From JBBRZM01 sp963813635 (GTDB lineage: Bacteria > Actinomycetota > Acidimicrobiia > IMCC26256 > JBBRZM01): a stretch of DNA of 64,000 nt. A program made the position numbers and the translations under genes. Position 1 is the first letter of the stretch; the number at the start of each line of letters is the position of its first letter. Shown piece after piece: positions 36,861-44,618 of the stretch. The stretch covers positions 806,001 to 870,000 of the forward strand of contig CAWEZO010000007.1 in assembly GCA_963813635.1 (NCBI GenBank). Direction: 5' to 3'. The notes beneath the pieces are model-generated. The model was not told the origin of the DNA, made no database searches, and saw only the letters and a program-made list of their open reading frames with translations.

Positions 36861-37433
36861 ATGAAGATCGGCGTTCTCGCATTGCAAGGGGCGTTTCGCG
36901 AGCATCGTGAGGTGCTCGACGCGCTCGGCGCCGAGCCGGTGGAGGTCCGCACCCCCCAACAGCTGAGCGGGCTCGACGCGTTGTTCCTGCCCGGCGGCGA
37001 GTCCACCACGATCGCGAAGCTCCTCGACACCTCGGCACTGCGCCCGTCGTTGGAGCTTGCCTTGCAGGACGGGCTCCCCGTGTTCGGCACGTGTGCCGGC
37101 CTGATCCTGCTCGCGACCGACGTGCTCGACGGCCGGCCCGACCAGCGCTCGTTGGGCGTGCTCGACTGCACGGTGCGGCGGAACGCGTACGGCACCCAGC
37201 TCGCGTCGTTCGAGGCCGAGCTCGAGATCGACGGGCTCGCCGGCGGTCCGTTCCCGGGCGTCTTCATTCGCGCGCCCGTCGTCGAGGCGGTGGGCGACTC
37301 GGTTGATGTGCTAGCTGTGCACGAAGGACGCGCGGTCCTGATTCGGCGCGGCCCGGTGTGGGCGGCAACGTTCCACCCGGAGCTCTCGGGTGATCTCCGG
37401 CTGCACCAACGCTTTCTGCGGGAGGTGGCGTAG
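36861..37433 (+). CDS. pdxT: PdxT, PLP synthase glutaminase subunit
   Basis: Class I glutamine amidotransferase that feeds ammonia to PdxS. 190 aa with KIGVLALQGAFREH, LPGGESTTIAKLL, the nucleophile elbow FGTCAGLILLA (Cys78) and the FHPEL His/Glu pair near the C-terminus. It stands 59 nt after pdxS, and the yebC ATG follows its stop directly. The frame is intact. Confidence 0.97.
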   Translation: MKIGVLALQGAFREHREVLDALGAEPVEVRTPQQLSGLDALFLPGGESTTIAKLLDTSALRPSLELALQDGLPVFGTCAGLILLATDVLDGRPDQRSLGVLDCTVRRNAYGTQLASFEAELEIDGLAGGPFPGVFIRAPVVEAVGDSVDVLAVHEGRAVLIRRGPVWAATFHPELSGDLRLHQRFLREVA

Positions 37434-38186
37434 ATGTCCGGCCATTCGAAATGGCATTCGATCAAGCACCAGAAGGGCGCGGCCGACGCGGCGCGGGGCA
37501 AGGTCTTCGCCCGGCTGGCGCGTCAGCTCGAGGTCGCGGCCCGCACGGGTGGGAGCGACATCGAAGGCAACTCGGCGCTGCGCACGATGGTGCAGAAGGC
37601 GCGTGACGCTTCGATGCCGAAAGACAACATCGAGCGCGCTATCAAGCGCGGCACGGGCGAGCTCGAAGGTGTCACGTACGAAGAGGTGAGCTACGAGGGT
37701 TACGCGCCCCATGGTGTCGCGGTGTTCGTGGAGTGCCTCACCGACAATCGCAACCGCACCGGCTCCGAGGTGAAGAACGCCTTCACCCGCAACGGGGGTT
37801 CGCTCGCCGCGCCCGGCGCGGTGTCATGGCAGTTCGAGCGAAGGGGCGTGATCATGCTCGACAAGTCGGCCGCCGGCGAAGACGACCTGATGCTCGCAGC
37901 GCTCGAGGCGGGTGCGGAAGACGTCGAGGATCAAGGCGACACCTGGCAGGTCAGCACCCAAGCGACCGACCTCCACACGGTGCGCAGCGCGCTCGACGCG
38001 GCGGGGATCGCGATCACGAGCGCCGACCTCACGATGATGCCGACCACCGCGGTGCTCCTCGACGACCAGTCGAGCGCCAAGTCGGTGCTGCGGGTGATCG
38101 ACGCGCTCGAGGAGCACGACGACGTGCAAAACGTCTACGCCAACTTCGACATCCCAGACTCGGTGCTCCAATCGGTGGTGGCCTGA
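37434..38186 (+). CDS. yebC: YebC/PmpR family protein
   Basis: A 250-aa YebC protein: SGHSKWHSIKHQKGAADAARG at the start, MPKDNIERAIKRGTG, YEGYAPHGVAVFVE, LTDNRNRTGSEVKNAFTRNGG. The family was first described as DNA-binding transcription factors; recent work links YebC to ribosome rescue at proline stalls. In mycobacteria it also follows pdxT (Rv2603c after Rv2604c). The frame is intact and overlaps the bcp start by 1 nt (TGATG). Confidence 0.96.
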   Translation: MSGHSKWHSIKHQKGAADAARGKVFARLARQLEVAARTGGSDIEGNSALRTMVQKARDASMPKDNIERAIKRGTGELEGVTYEEVSYEGYAPHGVAVFVECLTDNRNRTGSEVKNAFTRNGGSLAAPGAVSWQFERRGVIMLDKSAAGEDDLMLAALEAGAEDVEDQGDTWQVSTQATDLHTVRSALDAAGIAITSADLTMMPTTAVLLDDQSSAKSVLRVIDALEEHDDVQNVYANFDIPDSVLQSVVA

Positions 38187-38647
38187 TGGCCGCGCCCGAC
38201 GTGGGGGACCAGGCACCCGACTTCACCCTGCCCGGAATCGAGAACGGCGACGTGCACGACTTCGTCTTGTCGTCGTATCGCGGTCAGAAGGTGGTGCTCG
38301 CGTTCTACCCCGGCGACGACACGCCGGGTTGCACGCGTCAGATGTGCTCGTACCGCGACAATTTCGAAGACTTCGAACGCGCCAAAGCGGTGCTGCTCGC
38401 GATCTCGCCCCAGGACATCGACAGCCACCGGAAGTGGGCGGAGAAGCGCGGCTTCACGTTCCCGCTGTTGGCCGACACCGACAAGAAAGCGATCGATGCG
38501 TACGGTGTGGGCGCGCCATTGATCAACGTACGCCGCTCAGTCTTCCTCGTCGACGAGCAGGGGATCGTGCGTTACAAGCACGTCGCGATCCTCGGTGCGA
38601 TGTTTCAGAAGTCGGATCATCTCGCGAAGGTCATGGAGACCATGTGA
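38186..38647 (+). CDS. bcp: Bcp/PrxQ-type peroxiredoxin
   Basis: Thiol peroxidase reducing H2O2 and organic peroxides. The 153-aa thioredoxin-fold protein has YPGDDTPGCTRQMCSYRD: peroxidatic Cys49 and the resolving Cys54 five residues later, as in the alpha-2 subgroup. Other matches are APDFTLP, SPQDIDSHRKWAEKRGFTFPLLAD and RRSVFLVDEQGIVR. It is joined to yebC and to the next gene by TGATG overlaps. Confidence 0.93.
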   Translation: MAAPDVGDQAPDFTLPGIENGDVHDFVLSSYRGQKVVLAFYPGDDTPGCTRQMCSYRDNFEDFERAKAVLLAISPQDIDSHRKWAEKRGFTFPLLADTDKKAIDAYGVGAPLINVRRSVFLVDEQGIVRYKHVAILGAMFQKSDHLAKVMETM

Positions 38648-39057
38648 TGGATGTCGAAGGCGCGCAGGCGTTCATCCGCGAACACCACCACGCGGTGCTC
38701 GCGACCCGGCGGTCCGATGGTCGTCCGCAGATGTCGCCGATTGTCTGCAGCATCGGCGACGACGGCGCGGTGTGGGTGAGCAGCCGCGAGACCGCCGTGA
38801 AGACCAAGAACCTGCGGCGCGATCCGCAGGCATCGCTCTGTGTGCTCAGCGACGAGTTCATGGGTGAATGGGTGCAGGTCGACGGCCGAGCCGAGATCGT
38901 CTCGCTGCCCGACGCGATGGAGATGCTGGTCGATTACTACCGCTCGATCTCGGGTGAGCACCCCGACTGGGACGAGTACCGCGCCGCGATGCAGACCCAG
39001 CAGCGCGTGATCCTGCGCATCACGATCGAGCGCGCCGGCCCCAACGTCAGCGGCTGA
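38647..39057 (+). CDS. F420/FMN-dependent split-barrel (PNPOx-like) oxidoreductase
   Basis: A 136-aa split beta-barrel protein of the PNPOx/Rv1155-like group: HHAVLATRRSDGRPQMSPI, VWVSSRETAVKTKNLRRDPQASLCVLSD and WVQVDGRAEIV. Actinobacterial relatives bind F420 (e.g. Rv1155), others FMN; cofactor and substrate cannot be decided here. The coupling to bcp suggests a redox role, and npdG elsewhere in the window shows an F420 pool. The frame is intact. Confidence 0.85.
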   Translation: MDVEGAQAFIREHHHAVLATRRSDGRPQMSPIVCSIGDDGAVWVSSRETAVKTKNLRRDPQASLCVLSDEFMGEWVQVDGRAEIVSLPDAMEMLVDYYRSISGEHPDWDEYRAAMQTQQRVILRITIERAGPNVSG

Positions 39058-39111
39058 CCGGCTTCGTGCGTGCTCGACACACGTCGCCGCGCGCCATTCT
39101 CGGCAGGGTTT

Positions 39112-39182
39112 TCGACCGTCACGGTCGATAACTCATCCCAGAACGGTGAGGTTGGCACAGCCCGAACCGTTCCTCGTTCATC
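39112..39182. promoter_or_regulatory. Dyads upstream of the coxS-like operon
   Basis: The 215-bp gap 39058-39272 holds no gene. It has a perfect dyad TCGACCGT-C-ACGGTCGA (39112-39128) and a wider inverted pair GAACGGT (39141-39147) with ACCGTTC (39176-39182). A TAGGCT hexamer at 39239-39244 is a plausible -10 for coxS. The first dyad has the size of an operator. Confidence 0.45.
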
Positions 39183-39272
39183 GAGTGGCGCGGTGCACGC
39201 GCCGCGTTGCGGTTCCGAGCTTTTGCGGCGCGGCCCGATAGGCTCCCGCGACCGGACGGAAAGGCGAACGGC

Positions 39273-39737
39273 GTGCGGATATCGGTCACGGTCAACGACA
39301 CGGTGCGCACTGACGACGTCGAGCCGCGGTTGTTGCTGGGTCAGTATCTGCGCGAAGTCGAGGGACTGACCGGCACGAAGATCGGTTGTGATACGTCGTC
39401 GTGCGGCGCCTGCACCGTGTTGCTCGACGGCGAGTCGGTGAAGTCGTGCACGATGCTCGCGGTCCAGGCCGACGGCAAGAGCGTCACCACTATCGAAGGC
39501 CTGGCCGGCGACGGCGGGTTCCACCCGGTGCAGACGGCCTTCCAGGAGCATCACGGGATCCAGTGCGGGTTCTGCACCGCGGGCATGGTCATGGCGACCG
39601 TGTCGCTGCTCGACGAGGTCCCCGACCCCACCGGGCGCGACGTGCGACTCGGGCTCGAAGGCAACCTCTGCCGCTGCACCGGCTACCACAACATCGTGCA
39701 GGCGGTGCTGGCCGCGGCCGGCGGAGGCGCGCCGTGA
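39273..39737 (+). CDS. CoxS-like [2Fe-2S] subunit of a molybdenum hydroxylase
   Basis: Small iron-sulfur subunit of the xanthine oxidase/CO dehydrogenase family, 154 aa. The plant-type ferredoxin motif is GCDTSSCGACTVLLDG, the second cluster is bound by IQCGFCTAGMVM and EGNLCRCTGYHNIVQA. It passes electrons from the Mo centre to the FAD of the medium subunit. GTG start with GGAAAGG upstream. The medium subunit gene follows with a GTGA overlap, but no large subunit gene is nearby. Confidence 0.92.
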   Translation: MRISVTVNDTVRTDDVEPRLLLGQYLREVEGLTGTKIGCDTSSCGACTVLLDGESVKSCTMLAVQADGKSVTTIEGLAGDGGFHPVQTAFQEHHGIQCGFCTAGMVMATVSLLDEVPDPTGRDVRLGLEGNLCRCTGYHNIVQAVLAAAGGGAP

Positions 39738-40559
39738 TCCCGGCGCCGTTCGACTACATGCGGGCGGAGACCGCCGACGAGGCGCTTGGCGCGCTTGCCG
39801 AGCACGGCGACGGCGCGAAGTTGCTTGCGGGAGGGATGTCGTTGCTGCCGCTGATGAAGCTGCGCTTTGCCACGCCGTCCATGCTCGTCGACATCGGGCG
39901 GCTGCGTGACCTGTCATACGTCCGCGACGGCGGCGATCACATCGCGATCGGCGCGTTGACGCGGCACCGCGACCTCGAGACCAGCCCGGTGCTGGCCGAG
40001 CAGTGCGACGCGATCAGGGCGGTCGCGGGCGAAGTGGGCGACAACCAGGTGCGCCACCGCGGCACGATCGGGGGCTCGGTCGCGCACGGCGATCCGGCGT
40101 CCGACCTGCCGGCCGTGCTCCTCGCACTCGATGCGACGTTCATCGCACGAGGTTCGGCGGGTGACCGGGCCATTGCCGCTGCCGACTTCTTCGAGGGCTT
40201 TCTGGAGACCGCGCTGCGGCCCGACGAGCTGCTCGCCGAGATTCGGGTGCCGAAGCTGGCCGCGGCGCGGAGCTCGTATCAGAAGTTCAACCGGCGGGCC
40301 CAGGACTGGGCCATCGTCGGCGCGGTCGCGGTACGTCCCGACAGAGCGGCGGCTCGCGTCGCGCTGGTCAACATGGGTACCACGCCCGTGCGCGCCGGCG
40401 CCGTCGAGCCGCGCGCTCGCCGATGGCGCGACGATTGCCGACGCGGCGCAGCACGCGGCCGACGGCACCGACCCGCCGACCGACCTCAACGCCACGCCCG
40501 AGTTCCGCGAACATCTCGCCCGTGTGCTCGTGCGCCGGGCATTGGAGGCAGCATCCTGA
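39734..40559 (+). CDS. CoxM-like FAD-binding subunit of a molybdenum hydroxylase (one frameshift)
   Basis: FAD-binding medium subunit of the same family. IPAPFDYMRAETADEALGAL at the start, FAD motifs LLAGGMSLLPLMKLR and HRGTIGGSVAHGDPASDLPA, then RPDELLAEIRVP and the QKFNRRAQDWAIVGAVA block. The frame breaks at 40409-40410 (an extra C) and continues ALADGATIADAAQHAADG to the TGA at 40559. About 274 aa, normal for the family. Confidence 0.88.
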
Positions 40560-41150
40560 CGGTCGCGAGCGTTGTCTTGGCAGCAGGCCGGGGGTCCCGC
40601 GCCGCCGGCGACACCCCGAAGCCCGTCCTGGTGCTCGCGGGGAGACCACTGGGGGAGTGGGCCCTCGAAGCGGCGCGAACGAGTGGCGTGCACCCCGTGG
40701 TGCTCGTCGTCGGCCATCAGGGCCCGCGGCGTGCGGCGCGTCGCGCCAGAGGGCGTGATGATCGTCGAAGCGCGCAGCTGGCGGCGCGGGCTCGCGCACA
40801 GTCTTCGTGCCGGTCTGCGTGCACTCGACGGCTGGATGGAGGTGACGGCGGTCTGTGTCGGTCTCGCCGACCAGCCGCTCGTCGGCGCCGATGCGTACCG
40901 GCGGCTTGTTGCCGCGCACGAGGAAGGTGCTGCACTCGCAGTCGCAACGTATGACGGCGTTCGCGGCAACCCGGTGCTCATCGCCCGCAGCCTGTGGCCC
41001 GAAGCCTTGGCGCTCGACGGCGACGAAGGCGGCCGTGTGCTCATGCGCCACCACCCCGTGGTCGAAGTCGATTGCTCGGGCACGGGGAGCCCGTTCGACG
41101 TCGACACGCTCGACGACCTCGCCGCGATTCAGGGAGCGTTCAGGCACTGA
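40556..41150 (+). CDS. MocA/MobA-like molybdopterin nucleotidyltransferase (one frameshift)
   Basis: NTP transferase fold: SVVLAAGRGSRAAGDTPKPV (nucleotide-binding loop), LAGRPLGEWALEAA and, after a break near 40728-40735, VCVGLADQPLVGADAYRRLV, the YDGVRGNPVLI block and DVDTLDDLA. It likely makes molybdopterin cytosine dinucleotide, the cofactor form of CoxL-type enzymes. The reading frame has no ATG/GTG/TTG before the first strand. A CTG at 40556 forms a CTGA overlap with the coxM stop, 8-9 nt after GGAGG, and is the likely start. Confidence 0.83.
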
Positions 41151-41854
41151 TGCAGATCGAGGACCAGTTCCGCGTGCCGGTGCCGATCGACGATGCCTGG
41201 CGGTTGCTGCTCGACATCGAACGGATCGCACCCTGCCTCCCCGGCGCGCAGCTCCAAGAGGTCGAGGGCGACGAGTATCGCGGCGTGGTCAAGGTGAAGG
41301 TCGGTCCGATCACGGCCCAGTACAAAGGCGCAGCGCATCTGGAGCAGGTCGATGACATTGCGCACACCGCGGTGCTCCGAGCCATCGGCCGCGACACGCG
41401 CGGCCAGGGCAACGCGTCGGCCGCGGTCAAGCTGTCGATGCGGGCCGATGGCGACGCGACGGTCGTGAGCATCGACACCGACCTCGCCATCACGGGCAAG
41501 GTCGCCCAGTTCGGCCGGGGCGTGCTCGCCGACGTGTCCGCGAAACTGCTGACCCAGTTCGTAGACAACCTCGAACGCGACGTGCTCGCAGGGGACGCCC
41601 CGAGCGATGACGCACGGCGCGAAGACGCACCGCGCGATGACGAGCGCACCGTCGAGGCGACGGCGGACGAGCCGCGATCGGGCAACGGCGCCGCCGCCGG
41701 AGCCGTGCGCCGCATCGAGTCGGCCGAAGCGGAGCCCGTCGACCTGTTCCACACGGCGGGCGTCCCCGTCGCGCGCCGCCTGCTGCCCGTCCTCGGCGCG
41801 GTGCTCCTGATCTGGCTCCTCTTCCGCCGCCGCCGCAAGCGCCGCACCCGCTGA
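41150..41854 (+). CDS. CoxG-like SRPBCC protein with C-terminal membrane anchor
   Basis: CoxG family (carbon monoxide dehydrogenase subunit G). The SRPBCC domain (residues 1-150) has QFRVPVPIDDAWRLLLDIER, APCLPGAQLQEVEGDEYRG, VKVGPITAQYKG and ADVSAKLLTQFVDNLE. A 60-residue acidic linker follows, and a C-terminal helix (LLPVLGAVLLIWLLF) with a basic tail anchors it to the membrane. In Oligotropha CoxG recruits CODH to the membrane. The TGATG overlap with the nucleotidyltransferase gene places it in the same operon. The frame is intact. Confidence 0.9.
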   Translation: MQIEDQFRVPVPIDDAWRLLLDIERIAPCLPGAQLQEVEGDEYRGVVKVKVGPITAQYKGAAHLEQVDDIAHTAVLRAIGRDTRGQGNASAAVKLSMRADGDATVVSIDTDLAITGKVAQFGRGVLADVSAKLLTQFVDNLERDVLAGDAPSDDARREDAPRDDERTVEATADEPRSGNGAAAGAVRRIESAEAEPVDLFHTAGVPVARRLLPVLGAVLLIWLLFRRRRKRRTR

Positions 41855-41872
41855 CCCACTTCTCCCATCTCA

Positions 41873-41919
41873 TTCTTGCGTCGCAAACCGTTATGACATC
41901 CCGGCTTGCGACGCAAGAA
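41873..41919. repeat. Intergenic inverted repeat with 14-bp perfect arms
   Basis: TTCTTGCGTCGCAA (41873-41886) pairs exactly with 41906-41919 across a 19-nt loop. Each arm holds an 11-bp palindrome, TTGCGTCGCAA on the left and TTGCGACGCAA on the right, so the element is also two tandem dyads. It lies 18 bp after the coxG stop and 42 bp before the ruvC -10 box; terminator, operator pair and mobile palindrome are all possible. Confidence 0.6.
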
Positions 41920-41961
41920 CGCGACAGATCGGCTATCCGCGACTCGATGGACGGCCGCGAA

Positions 41962-41982
41962 TAGGATCGAACTCATGTTCGA
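41962..41982 (+). promoter_or_regulatory. LexA/SOS operator over the -10 box and start codon of ruvC
   Basis: The 16-bp palindrome TCGAACTCATGTTCGA (41967-41982) fits the Gram-positive/actinobacterial SOS box (CGAACRNRYGTTCG; mycobacterial TCGAACRYRYGTTCGA) in both half-sites. Only the first spacer position departs from R. It extends to 18 bp by one A/T pair. The -10 hexamer TAGGAT (41962-41967) touches its left edge, and the ruvC ATG (41975-41977) lies in its centre. LexA bound here would block RNA polymerase directly. Confidence 0.8.
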
Positions 41983-42571
41983 TTCGGCCGGGCCGGTGCT
42001 CGGCATCGACCCCGGGGTTTCGCGCTGTGGGTACGGCGCCGTACGGCGCGACGGCCCCCACGGCGAAGCGGTCGCGTACGGCGTGATTCGCACCGCGCCG
42101 TCGGACGCGCTTCCCGACCGGCTCGCGTTGCTCGAGCGCGAGCTCGAGGTGCTCGTCGCCGAGCTGCGACCGAGCGTCATGGCGGTCGAACGGGTGTTGT
42201 TCCAGGCGAACGTGCGCACCGCCATGTCGGTGGGCCAGGCGAGCGGGCTCGCGCTCACGGTCGCCGCGCGCGCCCGCGTGCCCGTCATCCACTACAGCCC
42301 CAACGAGGTGAAGCATTCGATCGTCGGCTACGGCGCGGCCGACAAGGCCCAAGTGCAGCAGATGGTGACGCGCCTGCTGCGCCTCGACGCGCCGCCGAGC
42401 CCGCCCGACGCAGCCGACGCGCTCGCCCTCGCGCTCTGCCACCTCTGGGGCGCACCGCTCCGGGCGGCAGTCGACAGCACGACCACCGACCCGGCGACCA
42501 CCGACCGGGGGAGCACGACCGGTCTGGCCCGCGCGGTCGCGGCGGCGTTGACGCGGGAGGACGGCCCGTGA
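41975..42571 (+). CDS. ruvC: RuvC Holliday junction resolvase
   Basis: Endonuclease that cuts Holliday junctions held by RuvAB. 198 aa with catalytic acidic residues in VLGIDPGVSRCGYG (Asp), MAVERVLFQANVRTAMSVGQA (Glu) and PPDAADALALALCH (Asp pair). The C-terminal 35 residues are a Thr/Asp-rich extension. The ATG at 41975 sits 7 nt after TAGGAT without a ribosome-binding site and inside a LexA box, so the ruvCAB operon is predicted to be leaderless and SOS-induced. GTGA overlap with ruvA. Confidence 0.96.
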   Translation: MFDSAGPVLGIDPGVSRCGYGAVRRDGPHGEAVAYGVIRTAPSDALPDRLALLERELEVLVAELRPSVMAVERVLFQANVRTAMSVGQASGLALTVAARARVPVIHYSPNEVKHSIVGYGAADKAQVQQMVTRLLRLDAPPSPPDAADALALALCHLWGAPLRAAVDSTTTDPATTDRGSTTGLARAVAAALTREDGP

Positions 42572-43158
42572 TCGGGTCGGTGCGAGGCACCGTCCTCGAG
42601 CGTTCGGCCACGGGCGAGGTGCTCGTCGAGGTCGGGGGGGTCGGGTACCGCGTGCTCGTGCCGCTCGGCGCGGTGCCGGTGCTCCAGCCGGGGGAGCACG
42701 CGTTTCTCTTCACGCACCTGCACGTCCGTGACGACGCGATGGTCCTGTACGGCTTCCCGACCCGCGACGAGCGCGACACGTTCGAGATCCTGATCGGCGC
42801 CACTGGCGTGGGGCCGAGGCTCGGGCTCGCGATCCTCTCCGTGCACTCGCCCGGCGCGCTGCGACGCGCGCTCGTTGACGACGATCTCGACGCGTTCACG
42901 TTGGTGCCGGGTGTCGGCAAACGCACCGCGCAGAAGCTGCTCGTCGACCTGAAGGCCCGCCTCGAGGTGCCTGACCTCGACCTGGTCGAGGCGCCCACGA
43001 AGACGCCGTCGCCGCGGGGCGAGGTGCGCGCCGCGCTCGACGGTTTGGGCTACTCGCCCGACGAGCTGCGCACGGTGCTGGCGCAGCTTCCCGACGACGG
43101 GTCGGTCGAGGAGCTCTTGCGTGAGGCGCTGAAGTTCCTGTCGGTGGGTGCCCGATGA
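42568..43158 (+). CDS. ruvA: RuvA Holliday junction-binding protein
   Basis: Tetrameric junction-binding protein that loads RuvB. 196 aa: OB-fold domain (MIGSVRGTVLERSATGEVLVE, GVGYRVLVP, FTHLHVRDDAMVLYGF), two helix-hairpin-helix motifs (ATGVGPRLGLAILS and VPGVGKRTAQKLLVDLK) and the C-terminal RuvB-binding domain (GEVRAALDGLGYSPDE). Overlaps ruvC and ruvB by 4 nt each. The frame is intact, including a seven-G run near 42634. Confidence 0.97.
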   Translation: MIGSVRGTVLERSATGEVLVEVGGVGYRVLVPLGAVPVLQPGEHAFLFTHLHVRDDAMVLYGFPTRDERDTFEILIGATGVGPRLGLAILSVHSPGALRRALVDDDLDAFTLVPGVGKRTAQKLLVDLKARLEVPDLDLVEAPTKTPSPRGEVRAALDGLGYSPDELRTVLAQLPDDGSVEELLREALKFLSVGAR

Positions 43159-44220
43159 GCCGCGAGGAGCTGTTGCGCGCGAGCGCCGATCCGGTCGAAG
43201 AAGCGGAAGAGACCACGCTGCGGCCGCGCCGCCTCGACGAGTTCGTCGGTCAGGAGCGCCTCAAGGAGCATCTGGAGATCCTGATCGAGCGCGGCGAAGC
43301 AACGCCGTCAAGCCGTCGACCATCTCCTCTTCGCGGGGCCGCCGGGGCTCGGCAAGACGAGCCTCGCCGGCATCGTCGCCGCGGAGCTCGACGTCAGTCT
43401 GCGGGTCACGAGCGGTCCGGCGCTCGAACGCGCCGGTGACGTCGCCGCGATCCTGACCAATCTCGACGACGGCGACGTGCTCTTCATCGACGAGATTCAT
43501 CGCCTGCCCCGCTCGGTCGAGGAGGTCCTCTACCCGGCGATGGAGGATTTCCAGCTCGACATCGTGATCGGCAAGGGCCCGTCGGCGCGCTCGATCCGTC
43601 TCGACCTCCCGCGTTTCACGTTGGTGGGCGCGACGACGCGCACCGGGCTCATCACCGGCCCGCTGCGCGACCGTTTCGGGTTCGTGGCGCGCCTCGATTA
43701 CTACACGCCTTCCGATCTCGTCGCGATTCTCGAGCGCGCGGCGCGCATTCTGGGTGTGCCGCTCGATGCGAAGGGCGCGGGTGAGATCGCGCGCCGGGCA
43801 CGCGGCACTCCGCGGATCGCCAACCGTCTGCTCAAGCGGGTGCGGGACTACGCGGAGGTCCGTGGTGACGGCACGGTCAGCCACGTGACGGCGCGCGACG
43901 CGCTCACGCTCTTCGAGGTCGACGAGCGCGGCCTCGACAAGGTCGACCGCGCCATCTTGAGCGCGCTCTGCCAGACGTTCGCCGGCCAGGCGGTGGGGCT
44001 CAACACGCTGGCGGTTGCGATCGGCGAGGAGCCCGAGACGGTAGAAGACGTCTACGAGCCGTACCTGCTCAAAGAGGGCTTCCTCCAGCGCACACCCCGC
44101 GGACGCGTCGCGACGGCCGCGGCATACGGGCACCTCGACCTCTCGCCGCGCAGCGGGGAGTGGTGCAGTCGGGCCCAACCTGTTCGAGGGGTGAACGGAG
44201 CGGCGTGTCGGTCGCGATAG
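43155..44220 (+). CDS. ruvB: RuvB branch-migration ATPase (one frameshift)
   Basis: AAA+ motor of branch migration. LRPRRLDEFVGQERLKEHL, then a break at about 43305-43312, then Walker A FAGPPGLGKTSLAGIVA, Walker B DVLFIDEIHRLPRSVEE, sensor 1 TLVGATTRTGLI, arginine finger GPLRDRFGF, and the winged helix with GLNTLAVAIGEEPETVEDVYEP and RTPRGRVAT. The last 30 residues after that motif are not family-like and may reflect a further shift near the C-terminus or a natural tail. Overlaps ruvA by 4 nt. Confidence 0.92.
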
Positions 44221-44258
44221 CATCACGGCGCGTTTCTGTTCCCGAACGAAGGCCGCAA

Positions 44259-44609
44259 TTGGGCGCCCTCATCCCGCTCGCTGTTCTTGTCGTCGCGTTC
44301 TTCGTCCTCATCGTGGTGCCGCAGCGGCGCCGGAATCAGGCTCGCCAAGCGTTGATGGCCAGCCTCGAGGTGGGGCAAGACGTCGTGACTGTCGGCGGCA
44401 TCCACGGCACGATCCGTTCCCTCGGTGACACGACCTTGGAGCTCGAGATCGCGCCCGACGTTGTCATCACGACGAGCCGCGGCGCCATCGGCCAGCGTGT
44501 GACGCCCGCGATCGAAGACGCCGGTGGCCGCGGCGACGACCACGACGCGGTTGACGGCGGCGACGACCACGACGCGGTTGACGGCGGCGACGCCGGTTCG
44601 CAGAGCTGA
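44259..44609 (+). CDS. yajC: YajC, Sec translocon accessory membrane protein
   Basis: Single-span partner of SecDF. The hydrophobic helix IPLAVLVVAFFVLIVVPQ is followed by RRRNQARQALMASLEVGQDVVTVGGIHG, the YajC signature, and by VVITTSRGAIGQRV. The C-terminus carries a recent 27-bp-type tandem duplication coding DDHDAVDGG twice. A TTG at 44259 with GAAGG upstream is the best start; there is no nearer ATG/GTG in frame. A TAGCAT box at 44218-44223, overlapping the ruvB stop, could drive yajC-secD-secF. Confidence 0.88.
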   Translation: MGALIPLAVLVVAFFVLIVVPQRRRNQARQALMASLEVGQDVVTVGGIHGTIRSLGDTTLELEIAPDVVITTSRGAIGQRVTPAIEDAGGRGDDHDAVDGGDDHDAVDGGDAGSQS

Positions 44610-44618
44610 GCGCGCTCC

